A stretch of DNA of 64,000 nt, from contig JAZBRS010000077.1 in assembly GCA_037176725.1 (NCBI GenBank), forward strand, positions 496,001-560,000, given 5' to 3'. Positions 52,501 to 64,000 of this stretch are shown here, one piece after another. The notes beneath the pieces were generated by a model. That model did not search any database. It saw nothing but the letters and a program-made list of their open reading frames with translations, and was not told the DNA's origin. Source of the stretch: Posidonia oceanica. Its lineage: Eukaryota; Streptophyta; Magnoliopsida; Alismatales; Posidoniaceae. Every line of letters begins with the position of its first letter. Position 1 is the first letter of the stretch. The position numbers and the translations under genes are program-made.

Positions 52501-53769
52501 GTTTTTTTAATTAGGTTTCTCTTGTTTGATTAAGAGTCTTCAAGTCTTTTTGATGTGTTCTTCATCTTTCTTAATTGAGTTCTCAAATCGTTTTCCTTAG
52601 GTTTGTTAAGTTAAGCCTTTTCTTTCATTAATTACTCATCTTAGTGTTCTTAATTGTTTCACTTCTTTTTTAGGGTTTATTTTTAATTCTTTTGGTAGGG
52701 TTTTTACTTTTGGTGGGTCTTGATTTTGTTTTAGTTTTTTTCTAGATTTTTCAGTATTTTATTTTGGTTTGTTTCGCATTTTTTAGTTTGCATGCTTGAT
52801 TTTCTTTTTAGCTTGATTTAGTTAAGTTTAAGTTTTTAATTGATTGCTTAATGTTTTTTAATTGTTTTCCTTAGAGTTCTGGTTTGTCTCTTTTATGCTT
52901 TGGAATTTCATGGATTTTTAGGGGTTTTTATGGATTTTTGCAAAAGAAAGAAGAGGAAAAGAGAAGGAGGAAGAAAATGGAAAAAGGGAGAAATAAAAGG
53001 GAAAGAGATGAGTTGGAGGGAAATGATTTTTTAAAATTCAGAGAAAATGCTAAAAATAAAATAAAAATAGGAATAAGATAGAGAAGGGATAGAGGCACAA
53101 AGGGGGCCCACAGCCAGGCCAGGGAAAGGGCAAGAAGGGGATGAAAAGGGAGATGATAATCAGGAGAGAGAGAGGAGAGAGAAAATGATAATCCTGGAGA
53201 GAGAAAAGGATAATTTGGGTGAATGGAGGTCTTAAAGGTCTCGGAATGGGGTGAATATTGGTGAGTGGGTAGTCTAGGGCTTAGGGTATTGGGTCTAAGG
53301 TTTTGGTTTGATTCTAAGAGGGTTTTGGAGAGGTTTCAAGGTGTAGAAAAAGGGGAAATTCACCTAGGTTTTCTAGGGTTTTTGGGAATGGGTTAGGTTT
53401 AGAAATTTCTAGGTTCTAGAGTAGGTTTGTTGAGTGGGTGTTGGTGGATGTTCCTATGGATTTTGGTCAAGTTTTGAGCTCGGGAAGAGGGGTAAAGGCT
53501 TAGGTCAAGTTGGCTAGTTTTGAAGGGTAGAAAGGAGGGTTAGGGTTTGGTTTTGGCTTGGGTTTTGGATGGTTTCAGGGTAAGGTTTTGGGATGGTTTC
53601 GGGGTAAGGTTTTGGGGTTAGAAAATGGGTGTGGTTCTAGGTTTGGCTTTGAGGTTTGAGCTGGAGTTTTGATTTGGGAAGAAGGATGAAGAGAAATGTG
53701 CGATTTTGGGTTTTTCCTAGCCGCCAGAGAGGTCCGCTAATTCAGCCTTGTCGAAATGGGGTGTCAACA

Positions 53770-56200
53770 AGCGCGCAAACCGATGCAAATGCAAGCGATA
53801 TGCAAATAAAACAAATGTGGGCATGCAAAACGATGCAAATGCAGGTGGCAAACGGGGGATAACAGCTGCTATGTGGCCTATAGTGTGAGTCACCGGCCTT
53901 CTGGGCAACCAGGCAGGTCGCTTGTTTCACAGGCGGCTGCGCCAGTTGCCTCCAGAGGTGGCAGCCAGATCATGCAGAGTTCGGACTGTGGTTTATCGCC
54001 CTGGCGAAGCTAGCAAGCTAAATCGAGACCAGAAAGTGATTGCGTGGCAGCACAGAGGGCATGCCAAAGAACAAAACTATGCAAGCGGAATGCATAAGCG
54101 GCCGCGACGCAAGGCGGCAAAGCATAGGCAATGGGACTGCCTGAAACAAGGCTTAGCCGCCGGTCATAGAGGCAGTTGTGCAAGTCGCCTCCCTGACAGG
54201 CGGCAGCCATCGTTACAGACCTCCCAAACAGCAAACTCATGCAAGCAAATAAGGCATGCAAATGACTTGGAAACATGCAATTGACTATATGCAGCTAGAG
54301 ATGGCATATCGGGGCGTACATGCAAGCTATCAGATGGAAGAATGGGGGCATGGGTCGCCAGTTACGGCGGCCCAAAGTTGGTCAGAAGAACTGCCAGAGT
54401 TGCAAGTGAGTCGCCGTCGTGGACGGCAGCTCAACTTGCAAACCTGTGTTCCAGACAGCCAACTTCCAGGCTAGATCTAGAACCCATGGATTGCGAGAAA
54501 TCAAAACAGATGATGCAAACCTGTAGACGAACAATCCACGATTGCAACGAAACTAAAAGTGAGCCAAACGGGGGTCTGGGCAACGAGGCACGTCGGCCCA
54601 ATGTCGGGGCCGACGGTCTGCTGAGTTGCAGTCAGTCGCCCCTTGTAGAGGTGGTTATGATTGCAACCCAACTGACCGAATAGCCAACTTTGGAGCCTAG
54701 CCCCACTCCTGATGCTCAAGCAAACATGGATTTAAACATGCATTTTTGAAGCTAAAACATCCACGCACATGCAGGAACAATCAAAATGCAAAAAGATAGC
54801 CTAGGTCATCGGGGATGTCGGCCCAAAGTTGGGGCCGACGGTAGCTGCTCTGCAGTTAGTTGCCGCCTTAGGCGGCGCCCAACTTGGAAGTCCAGTGGAC
54901 TTTGCCAGTGAGCTACGCTCTCCATGCGGTAGGGAAGAGGCCGACGATGACGTTCCCACAGTCTTAACCATGCCCTCGGCATGGCGTGAGGTGGCCCAGA
55001 TCGCTCCACCCACCTCCGCCCTTTTTGCGCGGCCATGGCCGTTGGAGGCTGGCTGCTCGTGTGGCCAACGACCCGAAGGCTGGGCTAGGGAGCGTCGTGG
55101 CGTTGCGGAGGAGGCTTGGAAGTGCATGTCGGACGAGGAGAGGGGCCGACGCCCCTTTTCCCACCTTTACTGGGGCTTGCCGGGGATGCCGTGCCACCAC
55201 GGCTGCTAGGGTGGCTGAGGGCATGAGAGGAGAAGCTGCCAAGGTGGCTGCGAAGGAGGAAGGTCCGGGAACGTTCTCGGATCCTCAGACATGCAAGGGG
55301 ATCATAAATTCTACCTCAATTTGCTCACCGAAGTTGCAGCCAAAGAGGTGGAAGATGCTTCGCCGGCGCAAGTTTGGAGGCCGATTGCGGGCGGTGGAAG
55401 GCACGATGCTACTCTCCGAAGATCAGGGGTCACTCTCGGATGTAAGGGCTACGCACAGGTGCTCTAGGTTTGCATGGCCGAAGGCTGGAGAGTGAATGCG
55501 GTCCGTGTGAAGTTGCTGCCACGCAAAGGTTTTGTTGGGTTGCTGTGTTGGGTTCTGGGATTGGCAGCGACTTGGCAACGGCTTGGCAGGCCTTGGGCAG
55601 GGCTGTGGCAAGTGTGGTGAGTGTGGAGAGTCCACGAGGGGTGGCAGACGAGAGGTGTGGGCTTGCCAGGTGAGGACGCACGGCTACTGCTGGCAGGCAT
55701 GCGAGCTTGCCGGTGTCAGACACGCAAGGCCGTCGGTAGCCAGAGGTGGCGTGCACGAGAGCTGGCGTGGAGACACTGGCAAGGTAGGTGAGGGAGGTGG
55801 CATGCGTGACACGGTGCAGGTTGGCAAAGGTTGGCCGGAAAAGTCTAAACAAGCGTGCGGTAGGAAAGCTCGACGGTCTGTAAATTTATAGTCGAGTCGC
55901 CGTGGCACCTGGCGGCTAATGCAGTCGCCCCTTGACCTGGAGACTGAGTCAATCGCCTATGCACGTGGTGACCAGACGCGAAATCCAGTAGTTGGCCAGC
56001 AAATAGGCTTGGGCTTGGGCGTTGGACTTAGGTTTGGGTTTTTGGTTTAGCTTGGGGTGGGTTTGAGAATTGGATTGGGAAAATAGGTGGCTTTGGGTTG
56101 GACTTGGGTTAGGTTTTGGAGTGGGTTTTGCAATGCCTTCCTCTGAGCCAACTTCCAGCAATTTTCCACCTAAAAGGCCTGTCAAAACAGGGTGTCAAGA
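53770..56200 (-). mobile_element. E3 5' LTR, second part
   Basis: Starts with the second copy of AGCGC and continues the E3 subrepeats (to about 53845). It then holds a region rich in GC hairpins (53880-54900), a mixed segment (54900-55950) and a GGTTTGGG-rich end (55980-56110). It ends GGGTGTCAAGA at 56200, comparable with GGGTGTCAACA of E1. With 25175-25972 the E3 LTR would be about 3.2 kb. An insertion within a longer LTR is an alternative, but no second target copy was seen near 53850. Confidence 0.65.
54180..54880. repeat. GC-rich hairpins in the E3 LTR
   Basis: Loosely spaced inverted repeats: CGCCT/AGGCG (54186-54202), GCCGTC/GACGGC (54413-54427), GTCGGCCC/GGGCCGAC (54592-54614 and 54817-54839) and GCCGCC/GGCGGC (54862-54876). 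Most follow AGTCGCC or AGTTGCC and precede AGC or GCC. Confidence 0.6.
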
Positions 56201-59106
56201 GTGTCCTACATGTAATGAGGCTTAAAGTGCTCAAATGTATGCAAGGGTGCTATGAGTAATGATATGGGAGTGCTATGCATGCAAAATGCAAAGGCAGGGA
56301 CCTAAATGCGATTAAGGGAAAGTGTAGGGGCCTACATGCAAAATGTAGTAAAAATGCAATGCAACATGGCAAATGCATGCAAAAATGAGGATGCAGCAGA
56401 GCAATATGCAAGCAATGGCTAAATGCAACATTAATGGCAAGATATACATGCAATAATACAAGAAAGGACGTAAATGCAGTTTTCAAAAACATGCAGGGCC
56501 TAAGTACAATGCAAAACAGGTATGCAAGCAAGTAACAGTAGACAATGTGGACTGACATGCAATTCAGGAAGACTGTTGGGCTTTTAAAACAATGCAATGT
56601 GGTTTAAAAGAGCCATTTAAGTGATGTTTGCATGTGCAAAGGACTTAAATGCAATAATCACAAGTTACAGGACTTTATTGCATTGTAATAAAGTTTAAAA
56701 TCACATTTAAATCACAATTGGAAGCAAACTAGACCTAAATGCAATAATGTGAAACCACAAGACTTTATTACAATGTAATAAGGTTTAAAATTCACATTTA
56801 AATCACAATTCAAAGCAAACTGGACTTAAATGTAATAATAGAAACTTGCAGGACTTTATTGCAATGTAATAAGCTTGAAAATTCACATTTAAATCACAGC
56901 TGAAACCAACTGGACCTAAATGCAAATATTAAAACCATGAGGGCTTTATTACAATGCAATAAGGTTAAAAATTCACATTTAAATGAATGAATGAATGTTC
57001 TAAGGACTAACTTACAATTAAAATATCTTTCTGGACTAAACAGCAATGCAATATAGTTTAAAACATGATTTAAATGAAATCTGATTGATCAGAGGACCTA
57101 GATGCAATAATAGCAAACCACAAGATTTAAAATGCAATGCAATATGGTAAAAATGCAAATTAAATGCATGATTCACAAAAGACTGGACTCAAATGCAATT
57201 AAATCATTTTTAGGGTTTTTTATGCAATGCAATAAGGTAAAAATCAGACTTAAATGAGATGTTGGAACTGCAACTGTACTAATTCACAAATAAATTAAAG
57301 TAGAGGATTTAAATGCAATGCAATAAAGTTTAAATGTAGCATTAAATGATTTATCAACCAGAATTGGACCCAAAAGCAAATATCAGAAACTTAAAGACTG
57401 AAATGCAATGTATGATTTAAACTAACATTTAAATGAATTAAATGAAATGTATTAAGGACCTGCATGCAATTAAACTAAATGGGTAGACCAAACTTTAACG
57501 CAATATGATTTAAATCAAAAATTAAATGATTCTTAAACCACAACTGGACCCAAAAGTAAATAAAATAAACTGCAGCAATTTATTTTAATGCATCAACCAA
57601 GGTAGAAATGAAAACTATATGCAGCTAAAGTACTACAGTGCCCGACACTGCAGCACCTTCGCCGGGGAAGAAGGGTTGTGCGGCAGCGGAGCGGCGCACG
57701 GGAGGCTAGCCTGAGGCCCGGGGAAGCTGGAGGCGGTCCGTCCGGAGGCTCCGGTGGCTTCGACGGCGTGCGGCGGTTGCTGGAGCGCCCTCCCAACCTG
57801 GGTGGTTTTCAGCAGAGGAAGCTGAAGGCAGGGGTAGCGCTGGGGGCTATTGCAGTGCAAGGCGGCTGCTGGGTGAGCTTCTCGGTGGTCAGGCGAAGCT
57901 CAGGGAGCTGATTTGGAGGTGCTGCGGTGGCGGAGGTGCTCTGTCGACCTCGGCGGCTGTTGCAAAAGAAGCAGCAGACGGAGGAGGTGCTGGTGGCAGC
58001 GGCGAAGCTCGAAGGCTGCTAGACCACACTCTTGGAGGTCCGGCGGAGCTCGAGAGAAGGTCTGGAGGCTGAAGCTGCTCTGGGGTTCCCGGTCGACGTC
58101 GGTGCAGAGGTCCGGCGGTGCATAGAGATGGAGCAGGTGCTTGGGGCTGCGGCGACGATCGCGCGGGGGTGGAGCAGGTCGGGGACGTCCTGGCGAAGCT
58201 CGAGGGAGGTTCCAGAGGAACGGAGCGGGGCTAGAATGCTCGGCGCATGGCAACGGAGCTCAGTGCTCGTCGGGGAAGACGACACTGTAGCGGCGGAGGC
58301 TAAATCCTAACCTATGGCACTAATCCAACTTCTAACTATCTAGAAAGCAGGATAGGCATGCATGGAGCTTGGAAATTACTTCGGTTACCTGTGACGATTG
58401 CCGGCATGTGCTGGCAACGTCGAGTTGCGTTTGACAGTCCAGCGAGCGTCTGCTGTGGTTCTACAAAGGGCGGCAGAGGCGCACGGTGATCGGAGGGGGT
58501 TCCTTGCATCGCGAGGGAGCTCTAGAGCTGCTTAGAAGGAGGCTGCGCTGCACTGGCACGAAATGGGGATTTTGGGTTGACCTCTGACTGTGCTGGCTCT
58601 CTCCGGCTAGGTGGCTCTCTGGGTTGCTGTGAAGTGGTTTCTGGGATCATGGGGATGTGAGGAGAAGGATGGTGGTCGGTGCTGCAGTCTTAGGTTGCTG
58701 GGGTGCTTGGGAGAAGAAGGGGAGCTACTGTGCGAAGGAGGGGGAAGAATTGCTGGGAGGAGGTCTGTGCGTGTGTGCGAGTGAAATTGTCGACCCTTGG
58801 CACATGGAAAAACTTGGTTTTGTTCTGGGCTAAGTGCATCAGTGGGCATGGGCGTGTAGAAGGGAAAGGGGATGGGTTGTGCAGGTTTGGCAGTCTCTGG
58901 GGAGGTCGGCACGAGGTGGTTCTGTGAGGGAGCACCGCCAGACGATGGCGTGGACGTCTCCAGGTAGTAAGTCGGTGTAGGGGTTGAGTGTGCGGCCGTG
59001 CGGCATGGAGTAGAGGCTATGAGGGGCTGTGTGTGCAGAGGGTGGAGTGTCCTGCAGAATTCGAAGCAGGCAGGAGAAAGGAGAAGAAGAGGAGAGGGAT
59101 CGTAGG
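56201..59106 (-). mobile_element. E6: LTR fragment, minus orientation
   Basis: Homologous in layout to the middle of the E2 LTR: an A-rich AAATGCAATT array (56280-57590) followed by a GC-rich patch (57640-58310) and a mixed G-rich segment (58320-59106). Words such as GGACTTAAATGCAATAAT recur. The start of the LTR is missing, which fits insertion of E3 at its left edge. It is cut on the right by E5. No coding sequence is supported. Confidence 0.65.
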
Positions 59107-59219
59107 TGTTGACACCCCATTTTGACAATGCTGAATTGGTGGATCTCTCTCTCAAGTGGCTTCCAAACCAACACCTAAACTAAACCCAAAATCACACCCA
59201 TTTTCTAAACCAAAACTTA

Positions 59220-59640
59220 CATTTCTTCAACCTAGAAAACCACTCCAAAAACTCTAGGAAAACCCACCCTTCTTCAACCTAGAAAACTACCCAAAAACCC
59301 TAGGAAAACCAACCCTTCTTCAACCTAGAAAACTACACCAGAACCCTAGGAAAACCAACCTCTCTTCAACATAGAAAACCACACAAAAACCCTAGGAAAA
59401 CCAACCCGTCTTCAACCTAGAAAACTACCCAAAAATCCTAGAAAACCTAGGTAAAACAATCCTTCCAAAACCTTAGAAAACCCTAAGCCAAAACCACATC
59501 AAAACTCTCTCAAAACCCTAAACCCTAAACCTTCCAAAAACCCTAGGAAATCCCATTTAAAATCATAGAAAACCCTAGATCACAACCCTAGAACCCTAGG
59601 TCACACACCTGCACAAAACCCCCTCAAATTCAGGTCTTTA
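59220..59640 (+). repeat. Telobox-rich start of the E5 LTR
   Basis: Many AACCCTA and CCTAGGAAAACC units of about 30-35 bases occur, with a telomere-like run of AAACCCTA at 59514-59533. E1 and E2 carry the same at the corresponding LTR end. Confidence 0.7.
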
Positions 59641-59769
59641 TCCTCCCTATTTCTCCTAATTATCCTTTTCTCTCTCCAGATTATTCTTTTTCTCTCTCCT
59701 GATTATCCTTTTCTCTTTCTTCACTATTCTCCCCCTTTCTTCTACTCATTTCTTCTCTAAACTCATCAT

Positions 59770-60500
59770 CAACCCCATTTAACACTTCTTAAAACAATTA
59801 AAGAGAAAAACCCAACCAGAAAAATAAATCAAACACCTAAAAATAATTCAAAAGAAAATCTAATTAAAAGCGAATCAAAACAACCCAAAAACAGTTAAAA
59901 CTAATTAAAAACAAACTAAAAGACTTAAAAACAATTTAAAACAATTAAGAAACAAATTTCAAGACTTAAAACAATTAAGAAACAAATTTCAAAACTTAAA
60001 GACAATTAAAACAAATCAAAACCCATAAAAAACAATTAAAAAAGCAAACATAAGAAAAACCACCCAAAATCCTTAAAAAACAACCTAAAAATCCAATCGA
60101 AACCCTTAAAACCATCAAAAGAAAATTAAAACAACTAATAAACTTAAAATCAAAAGGAACAAACTTAAATAATCAAAACAATTAAAAAATTCCAAGAAAA
60201 CAATTAAAAGAAAAACTTAAACAATTAACAACTAAAAAGAAGACAAATTTAAAAAACAATTAATAATTAAAATCAAAGGGGAAATACTTAATCAAATTAA
60301 AAAACTTAAAAACAATTAACAAACTTAAAATTGAAAAGAAAAACTTAAAATCAAAAAACAAACTTAAATCAAGAAGAAAATTCAAACAATTAAAACAATA
60401 AAAAAAAAGAAACCATTAATAAACTTAAAAGAATAATTAAAAGAAAAACCTAAACATAATTACTCAAAACTCTAAAACAAATCCAACTTAAAAAACCAAA
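59770..60500 (+). repeat. AT-rich low-complexity tract of E5
   Basis: Irregular AACAATTAAAA and ACTTAAAA words occupy about 730 bases. The reverse complement matches E1 30400-31140. Nothing else is visible. Confidence 0.6.
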
Positions 60501-61389
60501 CATCCAAATTCATTTTCTTTTTTCTCCTCCTTATTCTTCTTTTTCTCCTTCCTTCCCTCCTTCTTTAATTTCTTTTTTATTTTTATTTCTTCTCTTTTCC
60601 ACATCCAAAGCCCAACCCACCTCTTCTTTTTCTTTTTCTTTTTCTTTTTTTACTACTGTGCATTCAGCCCAGCCCACTCCTCCTCCTTCTTCCTTCTCTT
60701 CTTCTTCTTCTTCCCTTCTTCTCCTCCTCTCACAACCTACAAAACGACAGCCCCCCCCATGCCATTTTTTTCAAACTCCAGCTGACACCTTGACTTCCCA
60801 GCATTCACCCTACGACCCACGACCACCATCATCCCCTCCATGCCCTGTCAAATGGTGGCAGAAACCCATTTCTTTCTCCCCTTGACCACATTGAAATTAG
60901 TGAAAGGAAGGGGGATCAAAACCAAAAAATTGCAAAGCCTTCGGCCACATGCTCATACACCCTGAAACTCCAAGCAACCAGCTTCCCTTGCCCACTTCCA
61001 GAGCCAGAAACGCCCCCGAATCACCCTTGAAAAACCTCCTCCAAGACCTTCAGCACCCAACTTTTCAGACCGGCCTTCTCCACTGAAAATCCGTCTCCAC
61101 AGCCACCAGAACTCTCCTAAACTTCACCACTAAACTCACCAAGCCTCCACCTTCACAACCCAACCAACACTTCACCCTCACACGCCCCACAACCACCATA
61201 CACCACTACAAACACCTGTGATCAAAAATTGTCCAAAACTCCAAACGTCCACACCACCTTCCACAGACCCTGAAACACCAATCAAACCATCCCACCACAC
61301 TCCTGGAAGCTCCAGCAACCCAAAGCCACCTTCACTTCAGCTCGGAGGACCGTACATTGCTAGAACGACCTCGGCCCCAACTGTGTCAC

Positions 61390-61860
61390 CCAAAAAATCT
61401 TAGACCTCCCTCCGGCGAGTGCAACTTGCTTCTAGGCGCATCGAGAGCACCACCAGCACACGTGGAGCGCCCCGGCGTCGTCCACTCGCTTCCAAACCCC
61501 TCCAAATGCCACGGCAACCCTCCTCCGGCCGGCCTCAACCCACCGACGTCGGGGGAGCAATCCGGCCACTGTAACAGGTAATTCTTTATACCATTGCGTT
61601 CCTTGCTTGAATGTGGTCGTTTTCCCTAATTTTACGAATTTTTTAGGGGCTCGGGCCGCCTTCTGGGCCTCGCCGGAGCTGCCAGCTCCTCCGATCGCTT
61701 CCGCCACCTCCACCGCATGCTAGCTCCTCCGGACCGTCGCACCGCCTCCGCCTGCCTCTGGGCTACGCCGCCGTGGCTCCAGACCCCCACCAAACCCCTC
61801 TGCGTTGCTCCGCCGCTGCCCTACCAGCAGCACAATGTTGCGCGCGAGAGGAAGAAGAAG
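61390..61860 (+). other. GC-rich segment of the E5 LTR with a donor-like site
   Basis: CpG-rich patch like those of the other LTRs. ACTGTAACAG|GTAATTC at about 61570-61585 resembles a splice donor. Function unknown. Confidence 0.35.
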
Positions 61861-61879
61861 CTATTGTAGCGTTATTTAG

Positions 61880-63240
61880 GTTTTCAAATCTTAGATATAG
61901 TTTAGGTTGCTACATTAAAATTATTTCTGTTAAGTATTGATTATTACACTTAGGTCCTGTGCTGGTTTAAGTTTGATTTAAATTCGATTTAAAACTATAT
62001 TGCATTGCGTTAAATATCTATTGTTTCTTTTTATTACATTTTAATCCATCTGTAGTTCAAATAACTTTAGTTTCATTTTCTTTTGGTCCAGTAGTTTAAT
62101 TTATTTACTTTTAAGTCCTGTAATTGATGAATATCATTTAAATACTTGTTTTTTATCTTATTACATTACGTTTTACTCCTCTGGTTTATTATATTTGCAC
62201 TTAGGTCCTCTGTTGGTTTATCTTTTCATTTAAATGCACATTTTACCATACTGCATTGCATTAAAATCCTCTGTTCATTTTAAATTGCATCTAGGTCCAT
62301 CCTCAGTTCATGAAAATCATTTAAATGCACATTTTATCATGTCAAATTGCATTTTAGCCCTTTAATTTCTTTATTTGCACTTTAGTCCTCCATAGTTCAT
62401 GCATTTCATTTAATCATCTTTTAAAACCATATTGCATTAATAAAAAGTCCAGATGTTTGCTCCATTTCCATTTTAGTCCCTCTGTGATTCTCTATGTCAT
62501 GTGTTTTTTGCTTTTAAGCCCATAACTTTGTTTTATTTGCATCTAAGTCCCTCTATGGTGTGCTGTGTGTTTTTATTTTATTTTCAGTTTGCAGAAAGGC
62601 CCATGGTTTTGTTTTTATTGCGTAGGGGTCCTCCCTTTGTATTTCTGTATCTATGTGATTTCTTTATTTGCAGATCAGTCCCCAGGTTTTGGTTTCTTTT
62701 TGGCCTTGCATTTTGGCCCTGAATTTTATTTTAATTACATCCAGGTCCTTCTGAGCTTCAATATGCCCCTCAGGTTTTCTGTTTTCCTTGCGGTTAAGCC
62801 CTTGACTTTTTTAAAAAGTTTGCACATAGGTCCTTGCAAGTGCCTTTTGCACCTTTTGAGTCCTTTCTGGCTTTGTCTTTCCTGTCCCAGTTTTTCCAAA
62901 GTTGCATGAGGATCCCCTGCAGGTTTTCTTTTTGGGATTTGCGCCTGTTTGCTGGCTTTGCATTTTAGTCCATAAGTTTTCAAAAATTGCATTTAGGTCG
63001 TTTTCTTGCATTTTTGCATGCATTCATTCTAAATAACATTGCATTTAGCGCATGCACCCCTGCATTAGCATCCTTGCACACATTTGCACTCTTTTGCACA
63101 CATTTAGGGTTAATTCGCATGTAAGCCCCTGCACTTCTCCCTATTTGCACTTAGACCCCCCATCTTTGCATTTTTCACATGCATTGCACCCATGCATCTT
63201 TGCATTTAGCATCCTAGCACACTTTTAAGCACATTTAGCT
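61880..63240 (+). repeat. T-rich degenerate array in the E5 LTR
   Basis: Units with TTTGCATTTAGGTCC, CATTTAAATG and similar words correspond to 1-905 in E4 in the same orientation. Confidence 0.7.
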
Positions 63241-63455
63241 CCCATGTATGTGAGAGGACCTGTTCTGCACACCCCTAGGACCTTTTTACACTTAGATCCC
63301 TTCTCCTCCCCTGGTTCTTGGATCTTGTGCTTTGAGGCTTGTGCATCTTCCGATCGGACCGCTGGATCTTCGCAACCAAGCTACCTGGATCATCCTGGTG
63401 GAGCGGACTTTCACGTTGACCAAGGTTGCCTCGGATTAGGCCTCAGATCTCCAAG

Positions 63456-63780
63456 GTAAGTCCTTCTGAACCCCTGCATAGCACCTTGTTGCATACCACT
63501 TGCATTGCATGCATTGTTTTCGCTTCGCGTTTTCCATGCATGTAGATTAGGACTTCCCCTCTTCCCTATCCACTCTACTCTCTCTTTTCGCATACTCTTA
63601 GTGTCTTTGGGTTGAGTTTTCCTTGGATTCACTACTGATTGCGACCATCTTCCCCCTTTTCTACGATTCAATTGCACCGCGAGCTTTGGGCAGCGTGCAA
63701 GACACATCGTGGAATGGTTTAGTGGAAAACAGTCACAGGATAGTGGTGATCCTCCTGCTTGCTTTCTTTCCCCTTTGCAG
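63456..63780 (+). other. Candidate intron inside the E5 LTR (325 nt)
   Basis: Donor CCAAG|GTAAGT at 63456; acceptor TTTCTTTCCCCTTTGCAG|GTCTTG at 63780. The pyrimidine tract is strong. Length equals those in E4 and E1. Confidence 0.58.
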
Positions 63781-63839
63781 GTCTTGACACCTACATTGCA
63801 TGATCCTTAAGCGGTGCTTGTTCTCACACTTACATCGCT

Positions 63840-64000
63840 TGCCCCTCTTTACTTGTTTGATTCCTCCCCTTTGCGTATTTTCGCATCGTTTTGCGCGCTT
63901 GCATCTGTTTTTGCTCATTTTTGCATCGTTTTGCGTGCCAGCATCTGTTTTCGCATCGTTTTGCGCGCCCTATCTGTTTTTGCTCATTTTCGCACCATTT
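63840..64000 (+). repeat. E5 LTR subrepeats (cut by window end)
   Basis: Repeated GCATCGTTTTGCGCGC and CATCTGTTTTTGCTCATTTT units, homologous to those at 1617-1935. Confidence 0.75.

Larger units (their letters stand above)
25973..53769 (-). mobile_element. E1: complete, young Tat/Ogre-type retrotransposon, 27.8 kb
   Basis: All parts are present: 5' LTR (47751-53769), tRNA-Arg primer site (47732-47749), leader, one open gag-pol frame, a plant-mobile-domain-like gene, a long 3' region of hairpin repeats, polypurine tract (32031-32046) and 3' LTR (25973-32030). LTR termini are TGTTGACA..CGCTACA, with a perfect AGCGC duplication. The LTRs are nearly identical by eye except for one 39-bp indel, so insertion is recent. 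At almost 28 kb it is among the larger plant LTR elements. Family: the archaeal-type RNase H and tRNA-Arg priming fit Tat/Ogre. Confidence 0.97.
47751..53769 (-). mobile_element. E1 5' LTR (6019 bp)
   Basis: Partner of 25973-32030 with the same layout and only scattered single-base differences. It lacks 39 bp present in the left copy at 29347-29385. This copy would drive transcription of E1 leftwards. Telobox and GA/T-rich tracts lie in its upstream part (51900-53730). Confidence 0.95.
59107..64000 (+). mobile_element. E5: 5' LTR (start to beyond window end), plus strand
   Basis: Begins TGTTGACACCCCATTTTGAC, the same terminus as the E1 LTR on its own strand. Order: telobox-rich (59220-59620), CT-rich and AT-rich tracts (59640-60740), C-rich then GC-rich segment (60740-61860), T-rich array (61880-63240), a part aligning with E4 955-1500 including the candidate intron, then subrepeats at the window end. 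Judged from E4, about 0.9 kb of LTR is missing to the right. Its left flank is GTAGG, the expected target duplication; the right copy is outside. Confidence 0.8.

Noticed and set aside
53850..56200. A separate solo LTR inserted in the E3 LTR
   Set aside because: It lacks the conserved LTR head found in all families and no 5-bp duplicate of GTGTC was seen near its left edge; reading it as the remainder of the E3 LTR is simpler. Not fully excluded.
59517..59531. True interstitial telomere or chromosome end
   Set aside because: Only two or three AAACCCTA units in a row, inside an LTR and repeated in other LTR copies.

Overview
This window looks like a piece of a large, repeat-filled plant nuclear genome. 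I find no host gene, tRNA, rRNA or CRISPR array. Almost every base can be assigned to very large Ty3/gypsy LTR retrotransposons of the Tat/Ogre type. The evidence is an archaeal-type RNase H after the reverse transcriptase domain, primer binding sites that match the 3' end of plant tRNA-Arg, purine tracts of the AGGGGCATC type, LTRs of about 3 to 6 kb, and gag proteins with a C-x2-H-x4-H-x4-C knuckle. The species cannot be named from this sequence.

Six elements are nested in one another; E1 to E6 are my labels. E1 (25973-53769, minus strand, 27.8 kb) is complete. It has LTRs of 6058 and 6019 bp, a perfect AGCGC target duplication, one uninterrupted gag-pol frame (37561-46422) and an extra plant-mobile-domain-like gene downstream of pol (34850-36136). 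E2 (5812-23681, minus strand, 17.9 kb) is complete as a DNA unit, with a perfect GTGCC target duplication, but it carries only a broken gag and no pol. E3 (minus strand) is the host of both: its internal region is split around E2 (2618-5811 and 23682-25174), and its right-hand 5' LTR is split around E1 (25175-25972 and 53770-56200). E4 (plus strand) contributes only the end of a 3' LTR (1-2617), inserted in E3. E6 (56201-59106, minus) is an LTR fragment into which E3 appears to have inserted. E5 (plus strand) contributes the start of a 5' LTR (59107-64000), inserted in E6.

The parts suggest an autonomous and non-autonomous partnership. E1 supplies protease, reverse transcriptase, RNases H and integrase. 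E2 and E3 keep LTRs, the tRNA-Arg primer site, a conserved leader and gag, but lack pol. E1, E2 and E3 share leader blocks, LTR blocks and 3'-region hairpin motifs, so cross-mobilisation is plausible but not shown.

The strongest unexplained signals are structural. The 3' regions of E1, E2 and E3 are built from short hairpin units whose stems change base pairs together from copy to copy (for example GACAG/CTGTC with GATAG/CTATC, and GCTCG/CGAGC with GCTTG/CAAGC). Some hairpins copy the polypurine tract/LTR junction. The real polypurine tract lies as an unpaired bulge in a predicted stem formed with the LTR end. Three divergent LTR families (E1, E4, E5) each carry a candidate intron of exactly 325 nt inside the LTR. 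The U5 end of the LTR repeats 9-12 nt of the primer binding site.
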